A DNA stretch of 64,000 bases from AA29 sp041481445 (GTDB lineage Bacteria > Acidobacteriota > Vicinamibacteria > Fen-336). The stretch spans positions 1-64,000 of the forward strand of contig JBGPBV010000012.1 in assembly GCA_041481445.1 (NCBI GenBank). Direction: 5' to 3'. The translations under genes were made by a program, and so were the position numbers. The notes beneath the pieces are model-generated. The model did no database searches, was not told where the DNA came from, and saw nothing but the letters and a program-made list of their open reading frames with translations. Positions 35,645 through 47,338 of this stretch are shown piece after piece; position 1 is the first letter of the stretch, and each line of letters starts with the position of its first letter.

Positions 35645-37482
35645 CCCGCCTCCTCGCGCGCGGGCGCCCTCTCCGGGTCCGGCTCCGGCACCACCGCGGG
35701 GAGGTGGAGGACGAAGGCCACGCCCCGGGCCAGGGCCCGCACCTCGACGGCGCCGCCGTGCGCCTCCGCGATCCGGCGCACCAGGGCCAGGCCGATGCCG
35801 CTGCCGGGGGCCTGCGAGTCCGCGGCGCCCCGCCCCCGGAAGAACGGCTCGAACACGCGCGCCCGCTCGTCCGGCGGGATGCCGGGGCCGCGGTCCTCGA
35901 CCACGATCTCGACCGAGTGCCCCCGCGCGCGCGCGCACACCCCCGCGAAGCCTCCCTCCCCCGCGTACTTCCGCAGGTTGACCAGGAGGTTGCGCAGGGC
36001 GGCGGCCAGCATGGCCTCGTCGCCGGCCACGCGCAGGCCCGGCTCGACCTCCACTCGCACCTCCAGCCCCGCCGCGGCCAGGCCGGCATCGGCCACCGCC
36101 GCCCCGATGAGCCGTTCCACGTCGACGCGCTGGCGGCGGTCGGATGAGGCGTCCGCCCCCGCGAAGGCGAGCACCTGCTCGACCATGTCGGTCAGCCGGC
36201 GGCCCTCCTCGCGCAGCACCGCCCCGTACTCGCGCACGCGCGCGGGCTCCACCACCACGCCGTCGCGGAGGTTCTCTGCCGCCGCGCGGATCACCGTCAG
36301 CGGCGTGCGCAGCTCGTGGCTGACCGCGGCCACGAACTCGAGCTGGCGCGCGGCCAGGCGCCGCTCGCGCCGCGCGGAGGCGATGACGAGGGCGGCGCTG
36401 AAGGCGAGGAGCAGGAGCACTCCCCCCGCCACCGCCGCGCTGCGGCGCTGGGTGGCGGCCACGGCCGCGTCCACCGAGCCGGCGCGGTGGAACAGCGCGA
36501 CCGTCCAGGGCGAGCGAAAGGCGGCGGGGCCGTGGGCGCCGGAGGCGATCCGGAACGAGAACACGCGGCGCGCCGCCGCGTGCGCGGGCACGGCCGGGGC
36601 CGCCGCGGGGTCGGGCACCAGCTTGGACAGGATCGCGGCGTCGATGTCGTCGAACCTCACCGTGAGCGCGTGCGCGGACGCGTCGGCGCCGGCGTCGGTG
36701 GAGGGCGCGGCCGGATCGCTCCGCCAGACCACGCCCGGCCCCCCGGGGGCGGCGCCGGGCCCGAGCACGGCCACGTGGTACTCGAGCCCCTCCGGCGTGG
36801 CCAGGTGCCGCCGGGCGAGATCGGGAAGGATGTGCCGAGCGAGGGCCTGGCGGTCGAGGCGGACCACCGTCCAGGTGGCGGGCTCCGCGTCCGGGCGGAT
36901 GACGAAGAGCTGGTCCTTCCGCACCCCGGGGGAGGGATCGGGAGCGAGCGCGCGGTGCGGGGCCGGGATGAGGAGCGCGGGCACGGATCCGTCCACGGAG
37001 TCGAGGGACGAAGGCGCGGCCGCTCGCCCGCCCATCGTGTCCGGGGTGAGCTGCCTCAGGAGGGGGACGAGAAGGGCGGGCGGCTCCCTCTCCGCGAAGG
37101 CGCCCTTCTCGGGATCGAAGCGCAGGACGTGCGCGCGGGGGTCGGTCCTCTCCCCGTCCACCACCCACACGTCGGCCACCAGGTCGGGATAGGTCGCGCG
37201 CGCCTTCCAGGCCGCGAAGGCCGCGGGGTACGACGCGAAATCGCGGCGGCTCACCGCCTCCGCGTCGAGGCCCAGCATCAGGAACGCGCGGGTGACCTCG
37301 CGGTCGAGGTCGCGCGCGAACGCCTCCGCGCGCTCCGCCGCGCTCGCCTTCATGCGCGCGCGCTCGGCCACGCTCACCTCCGAGAGCCACCGGTGCTGGA
37401 GGAGCGCGAGGCCGAGCAGCAGCGCCCCGATCAGCGCGGCGAGCACGGGAAGAGGATCGCGGAGGAGGCGGCGCATCGGCAT
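35641..37482 (-). CDS. Membrane sensor histidine kinase
   Basis: About 613 residues from the ATG at 37482 (37476 and 37503 are also possible). TM1 (VLAALIGALLLGLALLQ) is followed by a large periplasmic sensor of about 280 residues with no recognised domain, then TM2 (VAGGVLLLLAFSAALVIASA) and a HisKA domain with the phosphorylated His in FVAAVSHELRTPLTVI. The ATPase domain has RNLLVNLRKYAGEGG (N box), VEDRGPGIPPDERARVFEPF (G1/F) and GSGIGLALVRRIAEAHGG (G2). There is no HAMP domain between TM2 and HisKA. Translationally coupled to its regulator and divergent from the signal-peptide protein/TonB receptor pair. Confidence 0.93.
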   Translation of the reverse strand: MPMRRLLRDPLPVLAALIGALLLGLALLQHRWLSEVSVAERARMKASAAERAEAFARDLDREVTRAFLMLGLDAEAVSRRDFASYPAAFAAWKARATYPDLVADVWVVDGERTDPRAHVLRFDPEKGAFAEREPPALLVPLLRQLTPDTMGGRAAAPSSLDSVDGSVPALLIPAPHRALAPDPSPGVRKDQLFVIRPDAEPATWTVVRLDRQALARHILPDLARRHLATPEGLEYHVAVLGPGAAPGGPGVVWRSDPAAPSTDAGADASAHALTVRFDDIDAAILSKLVPDPAAAPAVPAHAAARRVFSFRIASGAHGPAAFRSPWTVALFHRAGSVDAAVAATQRRSAAVAGGVLLLLAFSAALVIASARRERRLAARQLEFVAAVSHELRTPLTVIRAAAENLRDGVVVEPARVREYGAVLREEGRRLTDMVEQVLAFAGADASSDRRQRVDVERLIGAAVADAGLAAAGLEVRVEVEPGLRVAGDEAMLAAALRNLLVNLRKYAGEGGFAGVCARARGHSVEIVVEDRGPGIPPDERARVFEPFFRGRGAADSQAPGSGIGLALVRRIAEAHGGAVEVRALARGVAFVLHLPAVVPEPDPERAPAREEAG

Positions 37483-37538
37483 CGTGGGCGGCCAGTGTAG
37501 CAACGAGCCGCGCCCGCCGAGCCTGCCCCCGCCCGACT

Positions 37539-37567
37539 TTTACCGTCTCCTTACAACACCTTTACCG
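37539..37567. promoter_or_regulatory. Triple 11-bp-spaced TTTAC repeat between the two-component operon and the TonB-receptor operon
   Basis: TTTAC starts at 37539, CTTAC at 37550 and TTTAC at 37561, exactly 11 bp apart; the outer copies read TTTACCG. This A+T-richer patch lies in the 143-bp divergent region between the kinase start and the TTG start at 37626. It fits a site for OmpR-family regulators, and the regulator gene is adjacent. Confidence 0.6.
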
Positions 37568-37613
37568 CCGCCTCACCACCTCCGGCGGCGCCGGCCGATA
37601 TTCGGTGGGCACG

Positions 37614-37619
37614 AGGAGG
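37614..37619 (+). promoter_or_regulatory. Strong ribosome binding site that fixes a TTG start
   Basis: AGGAGG at 37614-37619 is a perfect Shine-Dalgarno sequence, six bases before TTG at 37626. The in-frame GTG at 37605 lies upstream of it with no such signal, so the TTG is preferred. Confidence 0.65.
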
Positions 37620-37625
37620 TGCCTC

Positions 37626-38570
37626 TTGTTCGCCCGAAACCGCCGTGAGACCGCCGCCGCCTGGCTCATCGCCGCATCCGCCGTCGCCGCCTCCGCCGCC
37701 CCCGGTGCGGTCGGCGCACAATCGCCGGCGGCGGCGCCTGCCGATCCCGCCCGGGCACGCCAGGTCCTGGCCGCGGTGCGCCAGGCCCTGGGCGGCGAGC
37801 CGGCGCTGGCCGCCGTACGAGCGATCTCGCTCGAGGGCGAGGTCCGCCGCCGCCTTCCGGGCGAGGACGGCCAGCCGACCGACACGTCCGGCACCGTCCA
37901 CGTCGACGCGCTGCGCCCCGACCACTACCTGCGCGTGGACACGCTCTCGCCCGCTCCCGGCCTGCCCGGGATCCCCCTGGCCACCGGCCTCGACGGCGGC
38001 GAAGCCTGGTCGGGCGCGCTGCCCGTCGCGTCCGCGCCGAACGTGGTCATCCGCACGGCGCCGCCCGGAGACAGAGCCGCCCAGACCCGCATGAAGGACC
38101 GGGTGCTCCGCGAGTCCGCGCTGTTCCTGGTCGCGCTGCTCGCGGCCGACGACGGCACGGAGTACGCCTGGACGGGCGAGGCGGAGGCGCCCGAGGGCCG
38201 CGCCGACGTGCTGCAGGTCACGGGACCGGGCGGGCTGGACGCGCGGCTCTTCGTCGACCAGAAGACCCACCGGCCGCTCATGCTGACGTTCCGGGAGGCG
38301 CCGCCGCGGATGATGATGCGCCGCATGGCCATGGGCGGCGGGCCTCACGGGGCCGGGCCCGCCCCCGCCTCCCCCGAGGCCGTGCCCACTCCGCCTCCCG
38401 CCGCCGACGCCACCCTCTTCCTTTCCGACTGGAAGAAGGTCGGGGGCGTGCTCCTCCCCCACTCGCTCCAGAAGACGCTGGACGGCAAGCCCTACGAGGA
38501 GATCGTGGTGTCCCGGTTCCTCGTCAACGACCCGAAGCTCACCGCGGACAAGTTCCGCAAGAGGGTCTGA
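37626..38570 (+). CDS. Secreted protein of unknown function, partner of a TonB receptor
   Basis: 314 residues from a TTG start chosen for its perfect AGGAGG. Signal peptide FARNRRETAAAWLIAASAVA, cleavage near VGAQ. The body looks beta-rich, like outer-membrane-lipoprotein-sorting folds (AISLEGEVRRRLPGEDGQ, LFVDQKTHRPLMLTFREA, KKVGGVLLPHSLQKTLDGKP), with a Met/Gly/Pro-rich insertion (RMMMRRMAMGGGPHG) around residue 240. No lipobox. The stop shares its A with the start of the TonB receptor (TGATG at 38568-38572), so the two are coupled and probably function together at the outer membrane. Control by the adjacent two-component system is likely from the upstream 11-bp repeats. Confidence 0.75.
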   Translation: MFARNRRETAAAWLIAASAVAASAAPGAVGAQSPAAAPADPARARQVLAAVRQALGGEPALAAVRAISLEGEVRRRLPGEDGQPTDTSGTVHVDALRPDHYLRVDTLSPAPGLPGIPLATGLDGGEAWSGALPVASAPNVVIRTAPPGDRAAQTRMKDRVLRESALFLVALLAADDGTEYAWTGEAEAPEGRADVLQVTGPGGLDARLFVDQKTHRPLMLTFREAPPRMMMRRMAMGGGPHGAGPAPASPEAVPTPPPAADATLFLSDWKKVGGVLLPHSLQKTLDGKPYEEIVVSRFLVNDPKLTADKFRKRV

Positions 38571-41131
38571 TGCGGACCCGACGGCTGGGTGCCGCCACTG
38601 CGGTCGCCGTGGCCTGGAGCGCGGCGGGGCCGGCCCTCGCCGCGGTGAGGAGCGACCTTCGCCTCCGCGTGCTCGATCCGAGCGATGCCGTCGTCGCACG
38701 GGCGGCCGCCGTCGTGCGCTGCCCGGGCGAGCGCCCGCGACAGGTCGAGACGAACGGCCGCGGGCTGGCCGGCCTGGGCGCGGTCGATCCCTCTACGTGC
38801 ACGTTGCATGTGGAGGCACGCGGCTTCGAGCCCGCGGAGTCGGAGATCGCTCCCGACGTGGAAGGCCTGGTCTCCGTCCACCTCGCCCTCGTGCATCGCG
38901 AGGAGAAGGTCACGGTGGGCGACGCCTCGCCGGACGCGCTGGCCCGCGAGCGGTCGTTCACGGAGGTCCTCACGCCGGAGGAGATCGCCTCCCTCCCCGA
39001 TGATCCCGAGGAGATGGAGAACGCGCTGCGGCAGCGCGCGGGGCCCGGGGCCGTGCTGCGCGTCAACGGCTTCACCGGCGGCCGCCTGCCCCCCAAGAGC
39101 CAGATCCGCCAGATCCGGATCCAGACCAACCGCTTCGCCGCCGAGTACCACGAGGGCGGCCATCCCGGGATCGACATCGTCACCAGGCCCGGGCTCGGCG
39201 GCTGGCGCACCGCGGCCGGAGGCTCCGTCCGTGGCGGGGCCTGGGCCTCGCAGCCGCCCCTGGCCTCCACGGGATCGGCGCAGGGCGCGCACCGCCTCTC
39301 CCTCACCCTCGACGGGCCGCTGCGGAAGGAGAAGACGTCGCTCGCGCTGCAGCTCCAGTCGCGCGCGATCACCGACGCGGTGGCGGTGACGGCGCTGGTG
39401 CCGGGCGCGCCCCCGATCGTGCGGCCGACCCAGGCCAAGCTGGACCTCCAGGGCCGGCTGGAGCACGCCTGGGGCCGGACGCAGACGGCACGGATGGAGG
39501 TCCAGCACAACACCTACGACCGCGACCTGCTGGGCGCGGGAGGGCTCGCCCTGCCCGATCGGGCCTACGCAGACGATCGCGTCGAGGACCTGCTGCGCCT
39601 CTCGAACATGGGCGTGACGCGCGGCGCCTGGGCCACCGACACGCGGCTGCAGCTCCGGCGCGAGGGCATCGACTGGACGCCGCGCACCTCCGGCCCCGCC
39701 GTGGACGTGCTGGGCGCGTTCTCCGCGGGGGGCGCGCCCCTCGACGGAGGCCGCACGAGCTGGGACCTGGAGCTCGGCCAGGACCTCTCGCGGGGCATCG
39801 GCCGCCGGAACTCCGTCCGCGCCGGCCTCCTGTACCAGGGCGGGCGCCTGCGCGGCGACGAGAGGCGCAACGCCCTCGGCACCTACACCTTCGCCAGCCA
39901 GGCGGACTGGGAGGCGGGCCGGCCGCAGTTGTTCGCACAGCGCACGGGCGATCCCCGCGTGGAGGTGGACCTCCACCGGCTCGGCCTGTACGCGCAGGAC
40001 GACTGGCGGCCCACGGAGGCGCTCGCCGTCAATGCCGGCGTCCGCTACGAGGCGCAGACGCTCATCGCGGGGGCCTTTCGCGTGGCACCTCGGGTCGGCC
40101 TGACCTGGGCCCTGCGGCCCAACCTGACCGTGCGCGCAGGGGGCGGACGGTTCTTCGAATGGCTCGACGCGGACACCGTCGCGCAGGTCCGCGCCGGCGA
40201 CGGCTCACGGACCCACGACGTGTCCGTCGAGGATCCCGGCTGGCCCGATCCCTTCTCCTCGGGCGCGCTCCGGGCGGCCACGCCGCGCCGGTGGGCGCTC
40301 GCTCCCACCCTCGCGCAGCCGGAGGCGTGGCGGTTCTCCTTCGGCCTCGAGCGCTCGCTCTTCGCGGGCTCGCGCCTGAACCTCGAGTACTCGTACGAGC
40401 AGGGCGCCTTCGCCCTGCGCGCGCGCAACCTCCCGGAGGGCCGAGGACGCCTGTTCGAGGTCAGGAGCGAGGGCCGTCTGCGCGGGCACACCCTGCGCGC
40501 GGACACGATGCTGGGCGGACCCGGCCGCCGCGCGGGGGCCATGGTGGGCTACATGCTGCACTACGGCCAGAGCGACACGGACGGTCCGCTCGCCCTGACC
40601 GCGGACGAGTCGAACCTGGCCGCGGAATGGGGACCGGCGCGCGACGACATCCGGCACCGCGTCTTCGGGTTCTTCCACTGGCGGATCGCCGGACGGCTCC
40701 GCACGTCCGGCCAGGTCTTCGCCCAGTCCGGCGCGCCCTGGGACGCGATCACGGGACGCGACGACAACGGCGACACGGTGGCCAGCGATCGCCCCGTGGG
40801 GGCGCATCGCAACGCGGAGCGCGGGGCCTGGACGATCGACATGGGCCTCCGCCTGGCCTGGGACTTCGGGTTCGGGGGGCCGCGCACGGCCGGTCCGCGC
40901 GGGCCGCAGATGGTCGCCATCCGGCTGGGAGGAGACGACGCGCCGCCGGACCTCGGGGGCGGGCCCGACGAGCAGCGTTACGGAGTCCAGCTCTACGCGA
41001 CGGTCGCCAACGCCCTCGACCGGCTCAACGCGACACGCTACGGGAACGTAGTGGGATCATCCTTGTTCCGTCAGCCGGTCGAGGCGGCGCTCCCACGGCG
41101 AGTAGAAGTGGGGATGACGTTCAAATTTTGA
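38570..41131 (+). CDS. TonB-dependent receptor with N-terminal carboxypeptidase-like domain
   Basis: 853 residues. Signal peptide (MRTRRLGAATAVAVAWSAAG, cleavage at ALAA), a CarboxypepD_reg-like beta-domain at about 25-105 (SDLRLRVLDPSDAVVARAAA), a plug segment (FTEVLTPEEIASLPDDPEEM; IRIQTNRFAAEYHEGGHPGI) and a long outer-membrane beta-barrel ending in VEVGMTFKF with the terminal aromatic. This Oar-like architecture is abundant in Acidobacteriota. No TonB box is obvious. The substrate is unknown. It is translationally coupled to the preceding secreted protein and ends 40 bp from the convergent gcvP. Confidence 0.85.
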   Translation: MRTRRLGAATAVAVAWSAAGPALAAVRSDLRLRVLDPSDAVVARAAAVVRCPGERPRQVETNGRGLAGLGAVDPSTCTLHVEARGFEPAESEIAPDVEGLVSVHLALVHREEKVTVGDASPDALARERSFTEVLTPEEIASLPDDPEEMENALRQRAGPGAVLRVNGFTGGRLPPKSQIRQIRIQTNRFAAEYHEGGHPGIDIVTRPGLGGWRTAAGGSVRGGAWASQPPLASTGSAQGAHRLSLTLDGPLRKEKTSLALQLQSRAITDAVAVTALVPGAPPIVRPTQAKLDLQGRLEHAWGRTQTARMEVQHNTYDRDLLGAGGLALPDRAYADDRVEDLLRLSNMGVTRGAWATDTRLQLRREGIDWTPRTSGPAVDVLGAFSAGGAPLDGGRTSWDLELGQDLSRGIGRRNSVRAGLLYQGGRLRGDERRNALGTYTFASQADWEAGRPQLFAQRTGDPRVEVDLHRLGLYAQDDWRPTEALAVNAGVRYEAQTLIAGAFRVAPRVGLTWALRPNLTVRAGGGRFFEWLDADTVAQVRAGDGSRTHDVSVEDPGWPDPFSSGALRAATPRRWALAPTLAQPEAWRFSFGLERSLFAGSRLNLEYSYEQGAFALRARNLPEGRGRLFEVRSEGRLRGHTLRADTMLGGPGRRAGAMVGYMLHYGQSDTDGPLALTADESNLAAEWGPARDDIRHRVFGFFHWRIAGRLRTSGQVFAQSGAPWDAITGRDDNGDTVASDRPVGAHRNAERGAWTIDMGLRLAWDFGFGGPRTAGPRGPQMVAIRLGGDDAPPDLGGGPDEQRYGVQLYATVANALDRLNATRYGNVVGSSLFRQPVEAALPRRVEVGMTFKF

Positions 41132-41171
41132 GGTTCGAAATTGCCAGATGGGCGCGCCAGGGTGGACGCGG

Positions 41172-44063
<2,892 letters not shown>

Positions 44064-44076
44064 CCGCGGGGCCTCC

Positions 44077-44463
44077 TCACTTGGCCTCGCTCTCCACGTA
44101 CTTGCCGTAGGCGGCGGCGTCCATGAGGGAGGCCACCGCGCCGGCGTCGGACAGGCGGACCTTGATCATCCAGGCCTTGCCGTAGGGATCGGCGTTGAGA
44201 ATCTCCGGCGAGGCCACGAGGGCGGCGTTGTGCTCCACCACCTCCCCCGCCACCGGCGAGAACAGCTCCGAGACCGCCTTGACCGACTCCACCGTGCCGA
44301 AGCTCTCGTGGTCCTTCAGCCGGCGGCCCTTCTCCGGCAGCTCGACGTACACCACGTCCCCGAGCTGCTTCTGCGCGTAGTCGGTGATGCCGACCGTGCC
44401 CTGGTCGCCCTCCACCCGCACCCACTCGTGGTCCTTCGTGTATTTGAGGTCCGTTGGGTCCAT
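44077..44463 (-). CDS. gcvH: Glycine cleavage system H protein
   Basis: 128-residue lipoyl carrier protein of normal length. It starts MDPTDLKYTKDHEWVRVEGD; the lipoylated Lys is in FGTVESVKAVSELFSPVAGE, and the C-terminal WMIKVRLSD is conserved. It shuttles the aminomethyl group between GcvP, GcvT and lipoamide dehydrogenase. The start ATG at 44463 is 8 nt after the gcvT stop. Confidence 0.97.
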   Translation of the reverse strand: MDPTDLKYTKDHEWVRVEGDQGTVGITDYAQKQLGDVVYVELPEKGRRLKDHESFGTVESVKAVSELFSPVAGEVVEHNAALVASPEILNADPYGKAWMIKVRLSDAGAVASLMDAAAYGKYVESEAK

Positions 44464-44471
44464 GGCGATCC

Positions 44472-45602
44472 TCAGCTGCTGGTGACGGTGGCCGCGGGCG
44501 TGGAGGCCGCCTTGTCCGGCCTCTTGTAGAACGGCGTGGGCACGATGCGCGCCGGCACCTTGCGCTCGCGGATGTCGATGGCGAGCTCGGTGCCCACGGC
44601 CGCGTGCGCGGACGGCACGTAGCACAGGCCGATGTTCTTCTGCAGGTAGGGCGCGTAGGTCCCGGAGGTCACCTCGCCCACCCGCTCGTCCTGGATGAGC
44701 ACGGGATAGCCGTGGCGGGCGATGCCGCGCCCCGTCACCTCGAAGCCGACGAGCTTCCGTGGCGGGCCGTTCTTCTTCTGCTCCGCGAGCACGGCCCGGC
44801 CCGCATAGTCGCCCTTGGCCTCGTCCGTGGAGACGATCCAGCCCAGGCCCGCCTCCACCAGGGTGGTGGTCTCGTCCATGTCCTGGCCGTAAAGGCACAT
44901 CCTCGCCTCCAGGCGCAGGGTGTCACGGGCGCCCAGGCCGGCCGGCACCAGGCCCCGGTCCGCCCCCGCTTCCAGCAGGCGCTGCCACAGCGCTTCCACG
45001 CCGGTGGGCGGCACGAAGATCTCGAACCCGTCCTCGCCGGTGTAGCCGGTGCGGGAGACCGTCACCGCGTGGCCGTCCATCTGCGCGTCCGCGAAGTGGT
45101 AGAACTTGACCCCGTCGAGGGCGAGGGCGGTGAGCGGCTGCAGGATCTCCTGCGCGCGCGGGCCCTGCAGGGCGACGAGCGCGTAGTCGTCGCTGCGGTT
45201 GCGCAGGTCACAGCCGGCCGGACCCTGCTCCTGCAGCCAGCGGAAGTCCTTCTCGATGTTGCCCGCGTTCACCACGAGGAGGTAGCGGTCGGGGGCGCGG
45301 CGATAGACGATCACGTCGTCCACCGGCGCCCCGCTGGGCATGGGCAGCGCCGAGTACTGCGCCTGGCCGTCCACGAGCCGGGCCACGTCGTTCGAGGTCA
45401 CGCGCTGCAGGAAGGCGAGCGCTCCCGCTCCTTCCACCTCGAACTCGCCCATGTGCGAGACGTCGAAGAGGCCGGCCGCCTTGCGCACGGCCATGTGCTC
45501 GCTGATGAGCCCCGAGTACTCGACGGGCATGTCCCACCCGCCGAAGGGGACCATCTTCGCGCCGCGGGCGCGGTGCACGGCGTTGAGGGGCGTCTTGCGC
45601 AT
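44472..45602 (-). CDS. gcvT: Aminomethyltransferase, T protein
   Basis: 376 residues. It transfers the methylene group from the H-protein arm to tetrahydrofolate with release of ammonia. Motifs: MVPFGGWDMPVEYSGLISEH, FDVSHMGEFEVEGAGALAFL, SRTGYTGEDGFEIFVPP (folate region) and GLGARDTLRLEARMCLYGQD. It is the first gene of the gcv operon and lies divergent from the GspE-like gene, 119 bp apart. No glycine riboswitch fits in that space. Confidence 0.96.
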   Translation of the reverse strand: MRKTPLNAVHRARGAKMVPFGGWDMPVEYSGLISEHMAVRKAAGLFDVSHMGEFEVEGAGALAFLQRVTSNDVARLVDGQAQYSALPMPSGAPVDDVIVYRRAPDRYLLVVNAGNIEKDFRWLQEQGPAGCDLRNRSDDYALVALQGPRAQEILQPLTALALDGVKFYHFADAQMDGHAVTVSRTGYTGEDGFEIFVPPTGVEALWQRLLEAGADRGLVPAGLGARDTLRLEARMCLYGQDMDETTTLVEAGLGWIVSTDEAKGDYAGRAVLAEQKKNGPPRKLVGFEVTGRGIARHGYPVLIQDERVGEVTSGTYAPYLQKNIGLCYVPSAHAAVGTELAIDIRERKVPARIVPTPFYKRPDKAASTPAATVTSS

Positions 45603-45677
45603 GCCGGTGGCGGTGGCCAGGGCGGTCTGCCTCCGAAGGGAAACGAACGCTCACGCTACCACACGGCGGCGGGGCAC

Positions 45678-45719
45678 GGCAATGATTGCCTTGAAGCCAA
45701 AGGGTTTATCAAATAGCAT
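45678..45719. promoter_or_regulatory. Dyad and candidate promoter between gcvT and the GspE-like gene
   Basis: GGCAATGATTGCC (45678-45690) is a perfect 6-1-6 palindrome. Immediately after it on the plus strand are TTGAAG (45691-45696) and TAGCAT (45714-45719), spaced by 17 bp, a plausible sigma-70 promoter for the gene starting at 45722 or 45728. That would leave almost no 5' leader. The palindrome could serve either divergent gene. Confidence 0.45.
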
Positions 45720-45721
45720 CC

Positions 45722-47338
45722 TTGTGCGTGATCCCCCGTCGGGGCGCCTCCGCCGAGCCCTACACCGTTACCTGCTGGAACTGCCTGGGCGAGTTCGACG
45801 CCCAGGGCGCCGTGTGGTGCTCGGACGACCCCAAGAACCCGACGAAGCTCTGCCCGTTCTGCTTCCGCTGCTTCTGCAGCGCGAGCGACGCCTACAAGCA
45901 GGAGTTCTGGAGCCAGGCCCCCGCGCGGCTCAAGGAGGAGCTGGACACGCTCGCGCGCAGCCGCGACCGGCTGGGCGAGCTCCTCATCCGCACGAAGAAG
46001 ATCACCACCAGCCAGCTCCTCGACGCCCTCGAGGAGCAGCGCCGGACCGGACACAAGCTGGGAGAGGTGCTCGTGGGCGCGGGGATGGTGACGCCGGAGG
46101 ACGTGGCGGCCGCCCTGCGCACGCAGGGCACCAATCCCCTGATGGACGCCCTCGGGGTGGCCTATTCGCCCAAGCCGGTCTGGGAGGAGGGCGAGCCGGA
46201 CACGATCCTTCAGTACGTCCTCGTCCTCGCCGCGCGCCGGGGCGCCTCCGACGTGCGCATCGAGCCCAAGGAGGACGCGCTCGGGATCCGCTACCGGATC
46301 GACGACTTCTTCTTCCGGCTGGACCCGATCCCCAAGCGCTTCCAGGAGTCGGTGACGCGGAAGCTCCTCGACTTCTTCCACGTCGAGCACACGAGGGCGG
46401 GGCGGCCGCTGACGGCGCGGACGAGCGCGACCCTGGAAGGCACCGAGTACGAGCTCATCGCGCAGACCCTGCCCACCCCCTTCGGCCTCAGCGCGACGAT
46501 CAAGCTCGTCAACCGCGCCACCTTCCTGAAGGACCTGCCCAGCCTGGGCATGGAGATCGAGGACCGCGTCCGGCTGCTCGGCCAGCTCCAGTCCGCCTCC
46601 GGGCTCGTCCTCGTGACGGGGCCTCCCTTCAACGGCGCCCACACCACGACCTATTCCCTGATGAGCTTCCTCGTGCGCGGGGGACGGGACGTGCTCTCGC
46701 TGGAGTCACCGCGGCAATTCCCCGTCGACGGCGCGCGCCAGGTCGAGCTGGAGAACGTCTCCCAGATGCCGGAGACCCTGCGGTCGATGATGGCGGTGCG
46801 TCCGGAGGCGCTCGTCCTGTTCGCGGTGCCCGATGCGGATACGGCCACCATGGCGGCCCGGCTGGCCGCCAGCGTGCTGGTGGTCGCGGTGGTGGCGGCC
46901 CAGACCGCGAGCCAGGCCCTCCTCAACCTGCTCCAGCTCGGCGTGCCGCGGGCGCTCCTGTCCGGCGCGCTCGCCGCCGTCACCTGCCAGCGGCTGGTGC
47001 GCCAGGTCTGCGAGGTGTGCCGCGAGCCGGCGGAGGCACCGGCGGCGCGGACCCTCGCCCTCCACGGCGTGGACGCCGAGCAAGCGCAGTCCTTGAGGTT
47101 CTTCCGCGGCAGGGGCTGCGCCTCCTGCAACAAGGTCGGCTATCGCGGCCGGCGCGCGATCTTCGAGGTGATCGCGGCCTCGCCCGAGGTGAAGGAGGCC
47201 GTCGACCGGGGCCTGGGCGCGGACGACCTGGAGCTGGCGGCGGCGGGGGCGGGGATGGTCTCGCTGCGCGAGCGGTGCCTGACCCTGGTCGCGGAGGGCG
47301 TGACGACCTTCGACGAGATCGTGCGTCTCAAGCTCTAA
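45722..47338 (+). CDS. GspE/PilB-like protein with lost ATPase motifs and N-terminal zinc ribbon
   Basis: 538 residues from TTG at 45722; GTG at 45728 is possible. The N-terminus has a Cys-rich putative zinc site (CWNC at 18-21; CPFCFRCFC at 44-52), then a T2SS ATPase N-domain (DRLGELLIRTKKITTSQLLD), then a GspE/PilB-type ATPase fold. The Walker A equivalent is GPPFNGAHTTT (300-310), with Ala306 replacing the essential Lys. The Walker B equivalent is ALVLFAVPDADTA (363-375), lacking the GEIRD Glu and Arg. The C-terminal tetra-Cys metal site survives (CEVC at 430-433, CASC at 466-469). ATP hydrolysis is unlikely; a regulatory or scaffold role is inference. No pilus or secretion gene is adjacent. 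Confidence 0.8.
   Translation: MCVIPRRGASAEPYTVTCWNCLGEFDAQGAVWCSDDPKNPTKLCPFCFRCFCSASDAYKQEFWSQAPARLKEELDTLARSRDRLGELLIRTKKITTSQLLDALEEQRRTGHKLGEVLVGAGMVTPEDVAAALRTQGTNPLMDALGVAYSPKPVWEEGEPDTILQYVLVLAARRGASDVRIEPKEDALGIRYRIDDFFFRLDPIPKRFQESVTRKLLDFFHVEHTRAGRPLTARTSATLEGTEYELIAQTLPTPFGLSATIKLVNRATFLKDLPSLGMEIEDRVRLLGQLQSASGLVLVTGPPFNGAHTTTYSLMSFLVRGGRDVLSLESPRQFPVDGARQVELENVSQMPETLRSMMAVRPEALVLFAVPDADTATMAARLAASVLVVAVVAAQTASQALLNLLQLGVPRALLSGALAAVTCQRLVRQVCEVCREPAEAPAARTLALHGVDAEQAQSLRFFRGRGCASCNKVGYRGRRAIFEVIAASPEVKEAVDRGLGADDLELAAAGAGMVSLRERCLTLVAEGVTTFDEIVRLKL

Noticed and set aside
45603..45721. Glycine riboswitch before gcvT
   Set aside because: The leader is only about 119 bp, and I cannot lay out the conserved glycine-aptamer stems in it; the CTTCGGAGG stretch alone is not enough.
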